Notes under the pieces: model-generated
The model's input: only the letters and a program-made list of their open reading frames with translations
What the model was told of the DNA's origin: nothing
Databases searched by the model: none
Shown: positions 24,805 to 35,805 of the stretch, piece after piece
Position numbering within the stretch: position 1 is the first letter of the stretch
Layout of the letters: every line of letters starts with the position of its first letter
NCBI GenBank assembly: GCA_013399015.1
Contig: VWZX01006832.1
Span: 310,001 to 374,000 of the forward strand
Length of the DNA: 64,000 nt
Source of the DNA: Galbula dea
Lineage: Eukaryota > Chordata > Aves > Piciformes > Galbulidae
Reading direction: 5' to 3'
Position numbers and translations under genes: made by a program

Positions 24805-27800
24805 TCAGGTGCCTTTGTGAGCTCGCTCTTCTACATACAGCTGCATCTGGATGAGAGAAACAGGCATCAGTTCTGTTTGACATGCAGGTAGATGAATGGA
24901 AAAGTAGTCTGCAACAGGCTAAGTAGGAAGTGTTTGTACCTTCCCCTGTAATCAGGTTCCCTACTTTATTGTGAAGAGTCTTGCAGTGTTTGATCACTAG
25001 CACAGGCATCTGCAAGACTTAAGCTACTGCTCAGCGATATTAAAACTGTGAAACTGCAGAGCTGGCATCAGAGCAGACAAAGCCTAGAATTACCTGCTGC
25101 TTCAGCCACCTCTTGGGCCATAATGCTCTGCTTACCTTTAAGATATCAGATGTCATAGTTTTCAGGGGAATAAGCCGAGGGTCATGCATGTGCACGTCCT
25201 GTTCGTCTGCGAGGATCCATGGGAAATCCTAGGGGCAGGAAGAGAAGGTGCTTTGCAGAGGGGCTGCCAGACTCTGCAAGGGGAGAGGGCTCTCAGCACT
25301 AGGACAGCATTAAGTGAATGAGGGAGCTAGTGGCTGAGGGAAGAAACAACTCAAACCTGTCATAACAGCAAAACTTGCACACTTGGTGCTGAAATTTGGC
25401 ATAAATTATCTTCAGTTACCACATTAAACTATAATGTTAACCCACTTACTCCAAAGCTGACATCTCACTTCTTTGAAAGATACTCTCTCAGCTGTCCTGA
25501 GCTAGCATTTCTATTCATTACATCAGCATTTAATTGCAGCTCCAAAGTGCTCAGGGCATGGATTTCTGTTCTGCCCTGCAAGTTGAAAGGTTGCCCCACT
25601 ACACTACTCTGTTACATTATTAAGCAGTACAGCACAGACTTCCATTTTGGAACAATGCTATACTTCACTAACTTTTATTTGCTGTGCCTTGAGACACCCA
25701 AAATAACTTGGCTCAGGAAAAGAAAGCTTTCCTGTACCTAAGCAAGGATTCTTAATCTTGCTTTAAAAGATGATCTGCAAACACTTTTCTGCAAGATAGA
25801 ATATATTTGCACACCCAAAACCCAATAGTTACTTGAATCTGTCTTCCTTGCTATTTATAAAGCATCAGCCATCCACACAGACTGGATGTGGGATGAGGAC
25901 TGCTTGTTGTTGATACATTAAATACAAGTACCTGTTGTGTGTGTTCAAATACTTTTAAGTGCCTGACCAGGCATTGTTACAGTCTCAGTCAGGCATTGAA
26001 GCAGCTATTGTCTGTGACTGTGGGTGGTGGGTGGTGTATGTGTTTAAGACACCTCACCAACATCAATCATTTGAACACATTCAAAGCAAAGTTATGATGT
26101 GCATCACAGGATGCTAATGTACACATTCCAAATAGCTAGCAGCCTTAGCCTTAGGGATGCCTGAGCTCTGTCATTTCCAGTCTCCACTCTGCAGCTTGCA
26201 CAGCCAGGCAACCACAGCTATCGCTCACCTTTATCACCTGGATCTTCTCCATGTTCCGTGTGGCAGCCTCCCGTGTGTGAACCAGAACTGTGAAGGTGCA
26301 GCCTGCAAGAGAGGTGGCAGCTCCAGATCAGGGGACAGCTAGCAGCAGGTGGGCCACTGCCTATGGTCTCGAGTTGAGCAGTCCCATGCGTTTCTGCTGT
26401 GTGGACATGTTTACCTGGGGGATTGTTGTCAAGCACAGCATCGCACACGCTGATCTTCAGGATGAAGGCACGCAGCAGCTGCTCCACGTGGGACAGCAGG
26501 GACTCTGAACTGTTGGGGAGACAGCAGCTGTTACTGGCATGCTGCAAAGCACCGGGGCTGGGAAATGCTTCAGAGCATCTCTGCAGAGGCAGGTGCTGGA
26601 GGCCAAGGGCAAGCAGTAATGGAAAGTTTACCTGATGGACAGAAGAGGTGGCTGGGTGATCTCAAAGACAAATCTCTCCACAGGGTGGTGCTCTTTATCC
26701 AGAATTACAACTACAACTTTCTCCACATCGTTCTGCAAGAGCAGAGAGAGAAAAAGAATCCCTTCCTTAAAGCAAGCTGTCTTCTGCCCCCGGTATAATT
26801 CCTGAGCTGCTGCTGAAGTGGGAGAAGGCTTATTTGTTGTGGCTCACAGCACCAGCAGTTATTGAAAGCTTGAGCACTGCCAGATTATTCTTACTGATCA
26901 GAAAAATTATTTGTCAAAGCCATGTCTTGCTAGGTATTAAAATGATAGCTTAACACTAAGGTCTAGGGAGATGAAGTGCACTAAATAATACTAAATAGAT
27001 GCTGTTGTGGAACAAAGGAGGAAATGTACAGCCAGATGAGCGTGTCACTGGGCAGGGACAATGCTGGGGAAGTTAAGATATGCTTAGACTGTTGGCCAAA
27101 GAGAGCAGCTATGTACTACTGCAATGTAAAAGTGACCTGTTTACATCATCTAAAAGGTGCATATTAAGGTTGTCTGCAAAGAGCAGAGACTGCAAAGTCT
27201 GTCAGCAGCTTACAGCCTGAAACGTTTTGTATGCTCATACCTTTCTCTTACAAAACCTAGAGTTTAAACCTATCTTTGCTTTCTAGCTTGCAGCAAAGCA
27301 TTCAAAACTATTCTGCCAGATGGGGGCTTAAACTTAAATGTATTCAAAAGCAGAATGCTATGTTACAGATAGGATGAAGCAACTGAAAATATATAGATGT
27401 ATATCCTTGTATGCATGGATTAGATGGAACTAAATGTCAGTGATCAGCAGCACAGCAGGGCCTTAACTGGAAGGAAAGGTTATGGATGTTATTTTTATTT
27501 TTGTTACTAAGTTTATCAGCTGGTATATGGTAATAAATTTGATAATAAATTCTGCAGTGAAGGCACTACTTCTAGTCTTACTTTCTACCTCTCTTACCTT
27601 CTCAAGCAGTGGCTTTACGCAGTGCAGCGTGTCCTGGATGTACTGGTTCAACTCTGGGTGGCAGGACATCTGCAGCAAACAGAGTGAATAGTCAGAGCTG
27701 TGCCTGAACAGTCAGAACAGAAGCACTAGTGTGTCACAAGCTACTTGAGTCATGCTTCAAATAGCATTTTTCACCACTAAGTTGCCAATTCAAGCCAATA

Positions 27801-28561
27801 GTTCCTTCAGGGAAGGGTTGATTATCTGAGGCAGATCCCTGTACCCACAGTTGTAGTATATTAGGCACATATACCCACAACAGCATATTGGGAACAGTAT
27901 GTTCCAACCATCTCTACTTCCTATGAAACATGCTTTCATGTTACCTTACTGCACATAGCTGGGGAAGCCTTCTACTACTGTTGTCCATGATCTGTTTGTT
28001 CCATGAGCACTGCTGTATCCTCAGCTACAGGACTGTTTCCCTTTTGACAGGAACTAAGTTTCTTCAAGAAATGAGTTTGCACATTAAAACAAACTCTGGA
28101 AGTGATTTAGTTTGTTTTCATGAGTGGTGACTGATCCCTGCTACTTTGCTTGTCCATGTGGCTGTCAGTGTCCAGGAAAATCTCCTACCTGGACAGGTAC
28201 ATTGTACTTTTTCCTCTTCTGAAAGATCCCAATGGGGTAAACTTCTCTGACATATAAGATAAGGTGAACAGCCACTTCCAGAAATTCTGAAAGAACATCT
28301 GCAACAACTGAAAAACAAAAGTAGGAGATGCTGGAGTAGGGAAAGGGGGAAGCATGCAGAGCAATACTATGTACTTATAGGAGGGTGTTTCTGAGGAAGT
28401 CTTCCCTGCACAAATTTCACCTGGAAATTTAGGGACAGAGCAACCTTCCACCACCACTCCCACAGGCTCCTGTGCCAACAAGAAGCCTGGCAAGGATACT
28501 GGCTTGCAGCTAACACATTACCTTGCCCAAAGTTAAGGTCCTGCCGTGTGAGAGTGGTCAT
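24805..28561 (-). CDS. MAD2L2: MAD2L2 (REV7/MAD2B), HORMA-domain adaptor
   Basis: MAD2L2 is a HORMA-domain adaptor of DNA polymerase zeta (with REV3L and REV1) in translesion synthesis, of the shieldin complex in double-strand-break repair choice, and an inhibitor of APC/C-CDH1. Eight coding exons lie on the minus strand: 28561-28522, 28307-28189, 27669-27598, 26732-26632, 26509-26415, 26302-26229, 25228-25136 and 24846-24805. All have GT-AG junctions and matched phases. They sum to 636 nt, 211 aa, the same length as human MAD2L2. The protein begins [13 protein letters not shown] and keeps [49 protein letters not shown] and [19 protein letters not shown]. The C-terminal seatbelt and [10 protein letters not shown] end are present. 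It is nearly identical to human, as expected for this highly conserved protein. The ATG exon starts at acceptor 28574-28575, so 12 bases of 5' UTR precede the ATG and at least one non-coding exon lies upstream in the CpG island. Confidence 0.97.
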
Positions 28562-29164
28562 CTTTCCCAGAGCCTGGAAGTAATCACACAAAGAATGTTT
28601 ATCCTCTAGGCCTACGTTATTAATGCATGCAGCTCATGCCACTGAGCTCAGATCCAACAAACTGCCCTCTGTGCTTAGGCACAAGCACACGAACACTGCC
28701 ATGACAAATCCACTAGGCTACCCAGAGGTTTACGCACCTCCATAACCAACAATAGGTCTTCAGATATCACCAGCAGTGCCAAATCCAAAGACAGTATCAT
28801 TGCTGTGTTCTGGCTCACACCTCAGATTGATGAGATTGCTCACTTAATTCCTTGGGGTTTTTTTAATTGGGTTTTATTTTAAAAATAAAGTGAAAACCTG
28901 TCCAGTCACAATTCTTCACTCCAACATACCCCTTTTCTTTTCTAACCCCTACATCCTATTATAACACAACTACTTCTCAGGTTTATGGGTTTATTCTCAC
29001 AACACCACCATGAGACACTGCTTGTTCAGGCTGGGATCTGCATCTTCCATTGACACTACACAACACCACAGGTACTCATCTGCTGTCTGCTACCAACAGC
29101 TTCAGTATGTTCTCTTTTCCCAAGGAAACCAAACCCTGCACAGTAAAGCTAACATGGAATTTGT

Positions 29165-29343
29165 CACACAATCACAGAATCATGGATTATTTCGAGTTGG
29201 AAGGGGCTCGTAAGTATCATGGAGTCCAACTCCCTGCTTCTTGCAGGACTACCTACAACTAAACCATACAACTACAACTATCATCCTGCTGCTCCCTGAC
29301 CTCTGACAGGCTTGGTGTCATGCCTACTGCCCTGAGGACCCTA
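29165..29343 (-). mobile_element. CR1 LINE 3' fragment
   Basis: The plus strand begins with the antisense of a CR1 3' terminus (ACACAATCACAGAATCATGG). It continues with the familiar 'GAGTTGGAAGGGGCTCG...GAGTCCAACTCCCTGC' and 'CTCTGACAGGCTTGGTG' segments of avian CR1. The element is a short 5'-truncated copy, inserted minus-sense in MAD2L2 intron 1. No ORF remains. Confidence 0.8.
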
Positions 29344-30788
29344 ATATTTCTGACAGTGATAAAGGGCAGGACATTACTGTGCCATACTGAATGTGCCAAC
29401 AATCAAACAGCAGACACTGAAGTTCAACTTGCCAACAGCTTTCCTTTATACAGTTGAGCCTGTGCCTTACAGCTTTTAAGCCACAGGGTAACTTCCTATT
29501 AAAATTTTCTTTTCTTTCATTATTTTACCCATATTCTAGTCATGCAAACTCTAACCACTAAGACCAACACCACTGTTCACAGCTGCATGTCTTTAATGCC
29601 TCAGGAGCACAGTAGCCCCACCAGTAACACTGATGGAGGTCTCACACAGACCTCTTAACAAGCCACAGGCAATTCCAATCAGCTGTTCAACCCCTGATTG
29701 CTAAGCTGCTTCAGCTGCACCAAACCATGTTTTTCAGACATACAAAGAATTACTTCACCCATCCCAAAATTACTCTCCTCTCCCTTTTTAACTCAGACTC
29801 TTACAACTGCACACAAAGCTTCCCGGAATACTAGTGATCTGCTACAATAAGTAGCATTAAGCTATTTAAACATCTCTCTAGCACCCCAGCTGCAGTGAAT
29901 CTCAAATTTGTACAAAAGATCAGTGGCATAGTAGCATAAACAATCTGTGTTTTTAGAGATTCAGGGTCACATCCTCACCCTTCCTTAAACAGAGGCCCTA
30001 GTGAGGCAACAAACAGCATACCAAGAGGTCCACCCTTCAACACAGTCACAAGGTTAGGCCTAAGAACCACACAGTTTAATACTCCCTAAGCTTCAAGTTT
30101 TGGAGCAACTGATTGAGCAATGCTGCAGTTAACAGCCTTTTACCTATACATTTGAATTTACTGTCCTGTAGGTGTGAGGTCAGTGTCCAGTTAAAGGCCA
30201 TCCCACCTTCCCAGCACAATAGAGAGCACTAAGGAATGGTAAGGGGAAGGGAGGAGAAGGCATCAGGAAAAAGAAATCCCACACTGCCTTCAGGGTGCTT
30301 TATGGAGGCTAGTAATCCCTTCCTGAATAAACTTCAGATGAAAAGGGAAGGAAGTAGGGATGCCATCATCTTCCAACTGCCCATGTCTATTCCACAGGCT
30401 CTCACACTAGCCCAGAAGAACTAGCACAAATCTCCCACACCGGCTTGCCCTGTGCTTTGCCCACTTCATGGCTTCAGCCGAGACGGAACCACCAAACGCT
30501 CTGGATTCTCTAATGACTGCACAGCTGGAAGGCCAGACCACGGCCTCCGGGACAGGGATGGGTACCCCAGGACGCCCTGCCCACACTGCTCCCCAGCAGA
30601 CAAGCACTGCCTTCACCTCGGTACTCCTGCCTGCATTCCTGACCCCGTGCTACCGGGCGTTCAACACTGCTACTGTTCAACACAGGCCTCCGGACCCCGC
30701 AGAGTCCCTCCAGCACTGCTCACGCAGGGGATCCCCAGTAAACGGCATCGCCTCAGCACCGCCTACCGCAGCCCGCGGGGCTCCCCCG

Positions 30789-31051
30789 GTGCCCCTTACC
30801 GCCTAGACTCGACCGCGGAGAACCCCTGGTGCCCTTTACCACCTGGACCCGGCCCGCGAAAAACCTCCGGTGCCCTTTACGGCATGGACCCGACCCGAGG
30901 CCTCCTTCAGTGCCCCTGACGGCCTGGACCCGGCCCACGGACGACCCCCGGTGCACCTTACGGCCTAGACCTGGACGGAGGCCTCCTCCGGTGTCCCTTA
31001 CGGCCTAGACCCAACCCGAGGCCTCCCCCAGTGTCCCTCCGGCCCCCTCCG
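30789..31051. repeat. Minisatellite, 40-41 bp unit, six copies plus a partial
   Basis: Copies begin at GTG(C/T)C-type starts at 30789, 30829, 30870, 30910, 30951 and 30991. A degenerate partial copy begins at 31031. The spacing alternates 40 and 41 bases. A unit reads roughly GTGCCCTTTACGGCCTGGAC followed by a CCCGACCCG-like stretch and GAGGCCTCCTCCG. On the minus (MAD2L2) strand each unit carries GTAAGG or GTAAAG after GCC, GCG or GTG, resembling a splice donor; copy 4 has GTCAGG instead. It sits in the presumed MAD2L2 first-exon region. Confidence 0.9.
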
Positions 31052-31127
31052 TACCGTTCCGCCGACCGTCAGCCCCACACGCGCGCGCGCCCAGCGCGGC
31101 TGGCCGGGCGGCAGCGGCGCGCTCGTG

Positions 31128-31135
31128 TGACGTCA
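31128..31135. promoter_or_regulatory. Perfect CRE (TGACGTCA)
   Basis: This 8-base palindrome is the full CREB/ATF consensus, flanked by CpG-rich sequence just upstream of the minisatellite on the MAD2L2 side. A core-promoter role for MAD2L2, DRAXIN or both is inferred from position. Confidence 0.6.
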
Positions 31136-31384
31136 CGGTGGCTGCGTGACGGCAAGACGGCGGGCAACCCGAGCGCCCCCCAGCGGCGGGAGGAGTGGGT
31201 GTGTGTGGGGGGGGGCTGGTCTCCGCCGGTCTCCGGTACCTCCGAGGGCTCTGGGCCGGTACTCCCCGCGCCGTGACCGTAGCTCCTCCCGCTGTTGCCC
31301 GGTGCAGGGAGCAGGGGATGCCGGACTCCCGGCCCGATTTGCCACCCCTGTTACTGTAAGGCGGGGGAGTCCCTGCGGGGAGCG

Positions 31385-31434
31385 NNNNNNNNNNNNNNNN
31401 NNNNNNNNNNNNNNNNNNNNNNNNNNNNNNNNNN
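31385..31434. other. Assembly gap (50 N) in the MAD2L2/DRAXIN CpG island
   Basis: Exactly 50 N characters suggest a placeholder gap, so the true size is unknown. Sequence resumes with AG|GTGAGC, a consensus splice donor on the plus strand. The missing bases may therefore hold part of DRAXIN exon 1. A single N also occurs at 31535. Confidence 0.95.
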
Positions 31435-34400
31435 AGGTGAGCAGGGACCCGGCGGCCACCACCTACCCCCAACCGCTCCCCCCGACCCCTGATCCGGGAC
31501 CATCTGCTTTTGTCTCCATCCTTTGTCTATCCCGNTGCCTTCCCCCTGTCTCCTCCTCCTCTTCCTCCTCCTCCTGCTCTCGGGTAGAACACCCCCTGCC
31601 CCCCCCCGCAGACCTGCCTCCCCTCTGCCGCACGCACAGCACCGCACAGCTCTGCCGGGCTCAGCCCACGCCGAGGAGCTGCGCACAGGTAGGCAGCGCT
31701 GCCCGCTACGCGCTCACCTTGCCCCGGGGCCGAGCGGCGGGGACCAGGGGGAGGCATGCTCCACCGGGCCGGTTCCCCTTGGCTTTCGAAGGGAGTGGGG
31801 ACACTTTCCAGGCGCCCCGGAGAAGACAAAGACCGGGGAGGGGGGAACGGGGATCGCCGCCTCTAGGCTGCCGCCGCCGGGACACCCTCGGTGCGCGGAG
31901 TCCCGGTGCCTGGAGCGGAGCACCCAGCTCGGACAGCGCCGGTGCCGGTGCTTCCAGACAGCCCTATTGTCACCCGGACCGAAGAGCAGGCTCCGGGCGG
32001 TCCCGCTGCGGTTCCGCTACCGGGCGCGGGTGACAGCGTGCAGCGCCGTGCACCTTGCCGGGGTGTGCAGGGTGGGCTTTGGGGCTTGCCACCCAGCACC
32101 CAACTGCGAGTCCCTACGGCTTCGGGGGCTGCTGCGAGTTCCCTCCCGAGGGGGCTCTGCCTTCCCAGGAAGCAGAGCCGCCTCGGACAAGAGCACCACC
32201 ACCCCGCAGGTAGCAGCTGAGCCCCCCACGCACCCCAGGTCCCGGCTCGGAGCCAGAGCTGCCGTGGGAAGTGGTCGAGGGATGAAAGAAGCTTTTGCCA
32301 CCGAGTCCCTGTATTGGCAAAGCCGTGCACTGCCAGGCACTGAGCCCTTGAGTAACCCACTCTCTGCTCTTCCTCTGTTGACTAAAGTGAGATCTCGTTT
32401 CTGAATTAAATCAATTTGGCATCAGTTAATGGCTTATTACAGCTAGTAATTCATCATGTAGGATTTAGCTGACATTTCTCCAATTCACACCTGAAGTCTT
32501 CCATCAACAGAGGGTTTAATGGAAATGGTTTTGTATTCCCATCTCCTCTCCCTTGCAGGAGGAGGCATTAATTCTACACATTCTGGTTCAAAGTGAGAAT
32601 GACATGCAAGGAAAAAGGTTGAAAGCACAGCATAACTGTTCTGCCGGTCAGGACACATCCACTTCTCCCCCCAGTGAAGATCAGGCCAAATCTGCCCCCA
32701 TTCTTCCCTGTCACACTGGTGGGTGCTTTCCAGACGGGTGAGCAATGACCTTTGCTATTGATTGTGTCTCATTTGTCACTAGGCATTGTGCATTAAACTG
32801 GAGAGTCTTCTTTGCTGTGCTGACAGCAAGCAACTGTATCTTGGATGCTAATCTCAGGCTCATTGCTATTTTAATCTCATTATTGGGTAGAGGAGACTCT
32901 GTTTGATAGCAGGTCGCCTATGATGGCTGTGTCAGCCACTCCATGAAGTCCCAGAGGGAAGCAGAGCAGAGGGTTCTGCATATTCATTCATGTGCCCCTC
33001 TCCCACTTCACTACGGTGACTTGCTGGGCTGTCCTGTCCCTGGAGGGTGTGAGTGCTGCACCCTCCTGCTCGTGCACTGACAAGGAGAGCAGTGAAGCTC
33101 TCTGGCAGGGTCAGGACAGGCACAGGAGAAACGGTAGCATGGCTTTGGCTGAGGGCTAGAGGCACATAAGGGACTTGAAAGCTTTGCAAGGTGTCTGGTT
33201 ATCATCAGAGCCAGGGCGCAGGAGCTTGGCAGGGGCTTAGTGACAAGGACAGAACTGAACTAACCACTTGTGTCCTCAGTGGTTAGGGGGGCAGAAAGTC
33301 TGCCAGCCAGGGCTGACCAGTGAGGGGAAGGGATTGCCTGGGCCAATGGGCCAGCAAAAGTAGTCCTGGTTCCAACCCTTCAACTAAATGTTGAGTGAGT
33401 CACTCAAGAGGTCACTGGACATGAGTTGCTTCAGGGAGATGCTTTGTGGAGGCACAGGGGCAACTACAGCTACTCAAGCTTGTAGCTTGCAAGCCTGAAT
33501 GGGGTTCAGTCTTGAACCCCATAAGTCCTGTCCTCTGTGCCACTAGTGTGTAAATGAATTTAGCCCTTTCTGTGGTGAAGTGCTATCAGGTGGTGGCACA
33601 AAGTGAGACCAAACAACAAAGGCAACAGAAAGCAGGTATTTCAAAGGGGGGTGGTGGGATTCAAGTAGGCTGGGCTAAATATCTGCAGAGGGGAAATCTC
33701 TCACACCAAACACAGACGTGAGGGACAAGGGAACTGTGGAGTCAGATAAATATGAAAGACAAGGTAAGGAGGAAAGTTGATGATGGATGCAGGAAACCTA
33801 AGAAAGGAGGGCACAAAAGAGGGACCCAAAAGAACAGGAGATGTCTGAACAGGGGACTCTGCTGCTCTGTTCCAAGGATATCTGGGCCAGCAGAATAAAA
33901 AAATCTTTACAAAGTGAGTGTGCAGGAAATGTTGGAGAGAAGTGTTACTACTTTTACCCCAGGGAGGAAAAGAGAAGGGTGCATATAAGATTACCTGGCT
34001 GCTTTTGGGAGCCCTAGAAAGCTAGAAGAGAGCCTTTTGAAATGGGAAGGTCCCTTGGCAGATTGTTTATGAAGCTTCCCAGCATTTGCCTCCAGAAACA
34101 GAAAAACAGATGGAAAGAGACCCAGCAGGGAAGTGAAATCTCATTTATCTGCACAATACCATCGTCCTGGTTCCAGCCAGCTCTCTGCATGTCAGCTACC
34201 ATAGAGCCTACTCTGTCCATTCTGCTCCAGGCCTTCCCAAGCCCATCCATCACCCTACGGCTTCTTGTTTACAGGGAGCCTGGCACAGGGAGTTGGGCCT
34301 ATTGTCTGTCATCCCTGCCACACATGCACATACACACAACACCCATGTAGACACACATACACTTTGTCTATTGCTGCAGCTTGCAATTGTCTGGAGTCCA

Positions 34401-35790
34401 AGAAATCTTTACCCACGCTTGCCAAAGTCTGAGCTTATCAGAGCCAGAGAGAAATCTGGCCCAGTGTATGTGCTTGGGTCTAGTTTGGTTCAGCCCTTGA
34501 GCATACAAACTGCATTATACATGGTTAGGGGTGATAAAGGATCTTGATAGTCTCCATTTCTCAAGTCAAGAGTTTTGTTCCTCTTGGATGTGGCATGAAG
34601 AACATATATGAATAGTCAACGCTAGGGCAGTCAGGTGTCATGTTTTAAGTGAGATATGTGAATGAATGTGAACAATCTGATGTTCCTGCTTTGTCATATA
34701 CAAAAGAAATGTAGCAGAGACAGTTTTAGATCCTATTTCACAGCCAAGGTGACTTAACTCTACTTATAGGGGGAAAGCATGCCAGAGTTTCTGTGTACCT
34801 ACTCAGTCCCTGGCTGCTTTGTAGGATTACAAGCAGAGAAATAGTGACTGTATCAGTGAGTCTAGAGAAAGAGACTGCCCACAGGGAAAGCTACCCAAGA
34901 TGCAAAAAAAACCCCAACCCTAATTTCCCTTACAGGATCATGACCATCCCCTATTAACCCAAAATGGATCCAAAACAGCATCTGAGAGACAGGACTGCAA
35001 CTCACTCATAAGCCCTTAGCCTGCACCCTGGGTAGCTCTAAGGCTTTATCTTTGCCTTACACATTTTCTTGTTAGTGGGCAGATTTGCTACCTCAAGAAG
35101 CAGGTGACTGGTAATCCTGAGGGTATTTAAAGGAAATGCAAGGCATAGGGTGGAGCAAGGAGGATGTAGGTGTGAAGAATGATAGGGGCAGCTCAACTTG
35201 GCAAGTACTTCAGCTATTTCCTTTATTAATATATGAACCCTAAGAAGAGGGTGAATTCTAGACTTCCTGTAACATGTAAGTTTGTTTTAGAACAATTTAG
35301 GCATCTCCTTACAAGACTTCTTTCTGTCTGGCATGTGTCTCAGAGCAGAATTTCACCCCTTGCAGAAAAGGTACATCAGCAGTGTGAGAACATTGCTGTC
35401 ACCCACATCAACAAGCTCAGGGCTAGCAGAGTCATCTTTTGTGGACCTGTGGTCCTGATAGAGAAAAGGGTTGAGTTTGCTTTGGTGCTCACTGAGGAAC
35501 CTGAGCACTGAGAAGAACCAGGGGTGCTGTTGTGTTATCTGGCTGCCTTCTGGAAGCGTGAATTTTTTGGCTTCTCCAGGGCAAGGAAAATTAAGGAAGC
35601 AGGAGGAGGTTTCTGTCATTAAAAATGGATCACAACATGGAAACAGGGGGTTAAGAGAAGCCTGGGACTTGTGTGCCTCTTGCACAGCAGTGTTACATTA
35701 ACCCGAAGTATGAAAACTTGTCTGTGCACTGTTTTGGTTTAGCAAACAGCTCAGATCTCCCCTGAATGCAGTGCAGAACAGGTATTTATC

Positions 35791-35805
35791 TGCATTATTA
35801 ATGCA
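35791..35805. promoter_or_regulatory. Homeodomain-type inverted repeat TGCATTATTAATGCA
   Basis: A 7-base arm (TGCATTA) and its exact complement flank a single central T. It contains two TAAT cores and octamer-like ATGCA halves. It lies in DRAXIN intron 1, about 2.4 kb before the coding start. An enhancer role is inferred only. Confidence 0.4.

Larger units (their letters stand above)
30440..32300. promoter_or_regulatory. CpG island, bidirectional promoter of MAD2L2 and DRAXIN
   Basis: This long CpG-rich block separates divergent MAD2L2 and DRAXIN, an arrangement also found in mammals. It contains the 40-41 bp minisatellite, a perfect CRE palindrome at 31128-31135, an assembly gap at 31385-31434 and an ambiguous base at 31535. 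Long open frames on both strands are a by-product of GC richness. The exact transcription starts cannot be placed from sequence alone. Boundaries are approximate. Confidence 0.8.

Noticed and set aside
31146..32404. Long overlapping open frames (up to about 295 codons) in the MAD2L2/DRAXIN CpG island
   Set aside because: They run through a 50-N gap and are Pro/Arg/Ala-rich on both strands, as expected from high GC. They match no family I recognise and have no splice partners.
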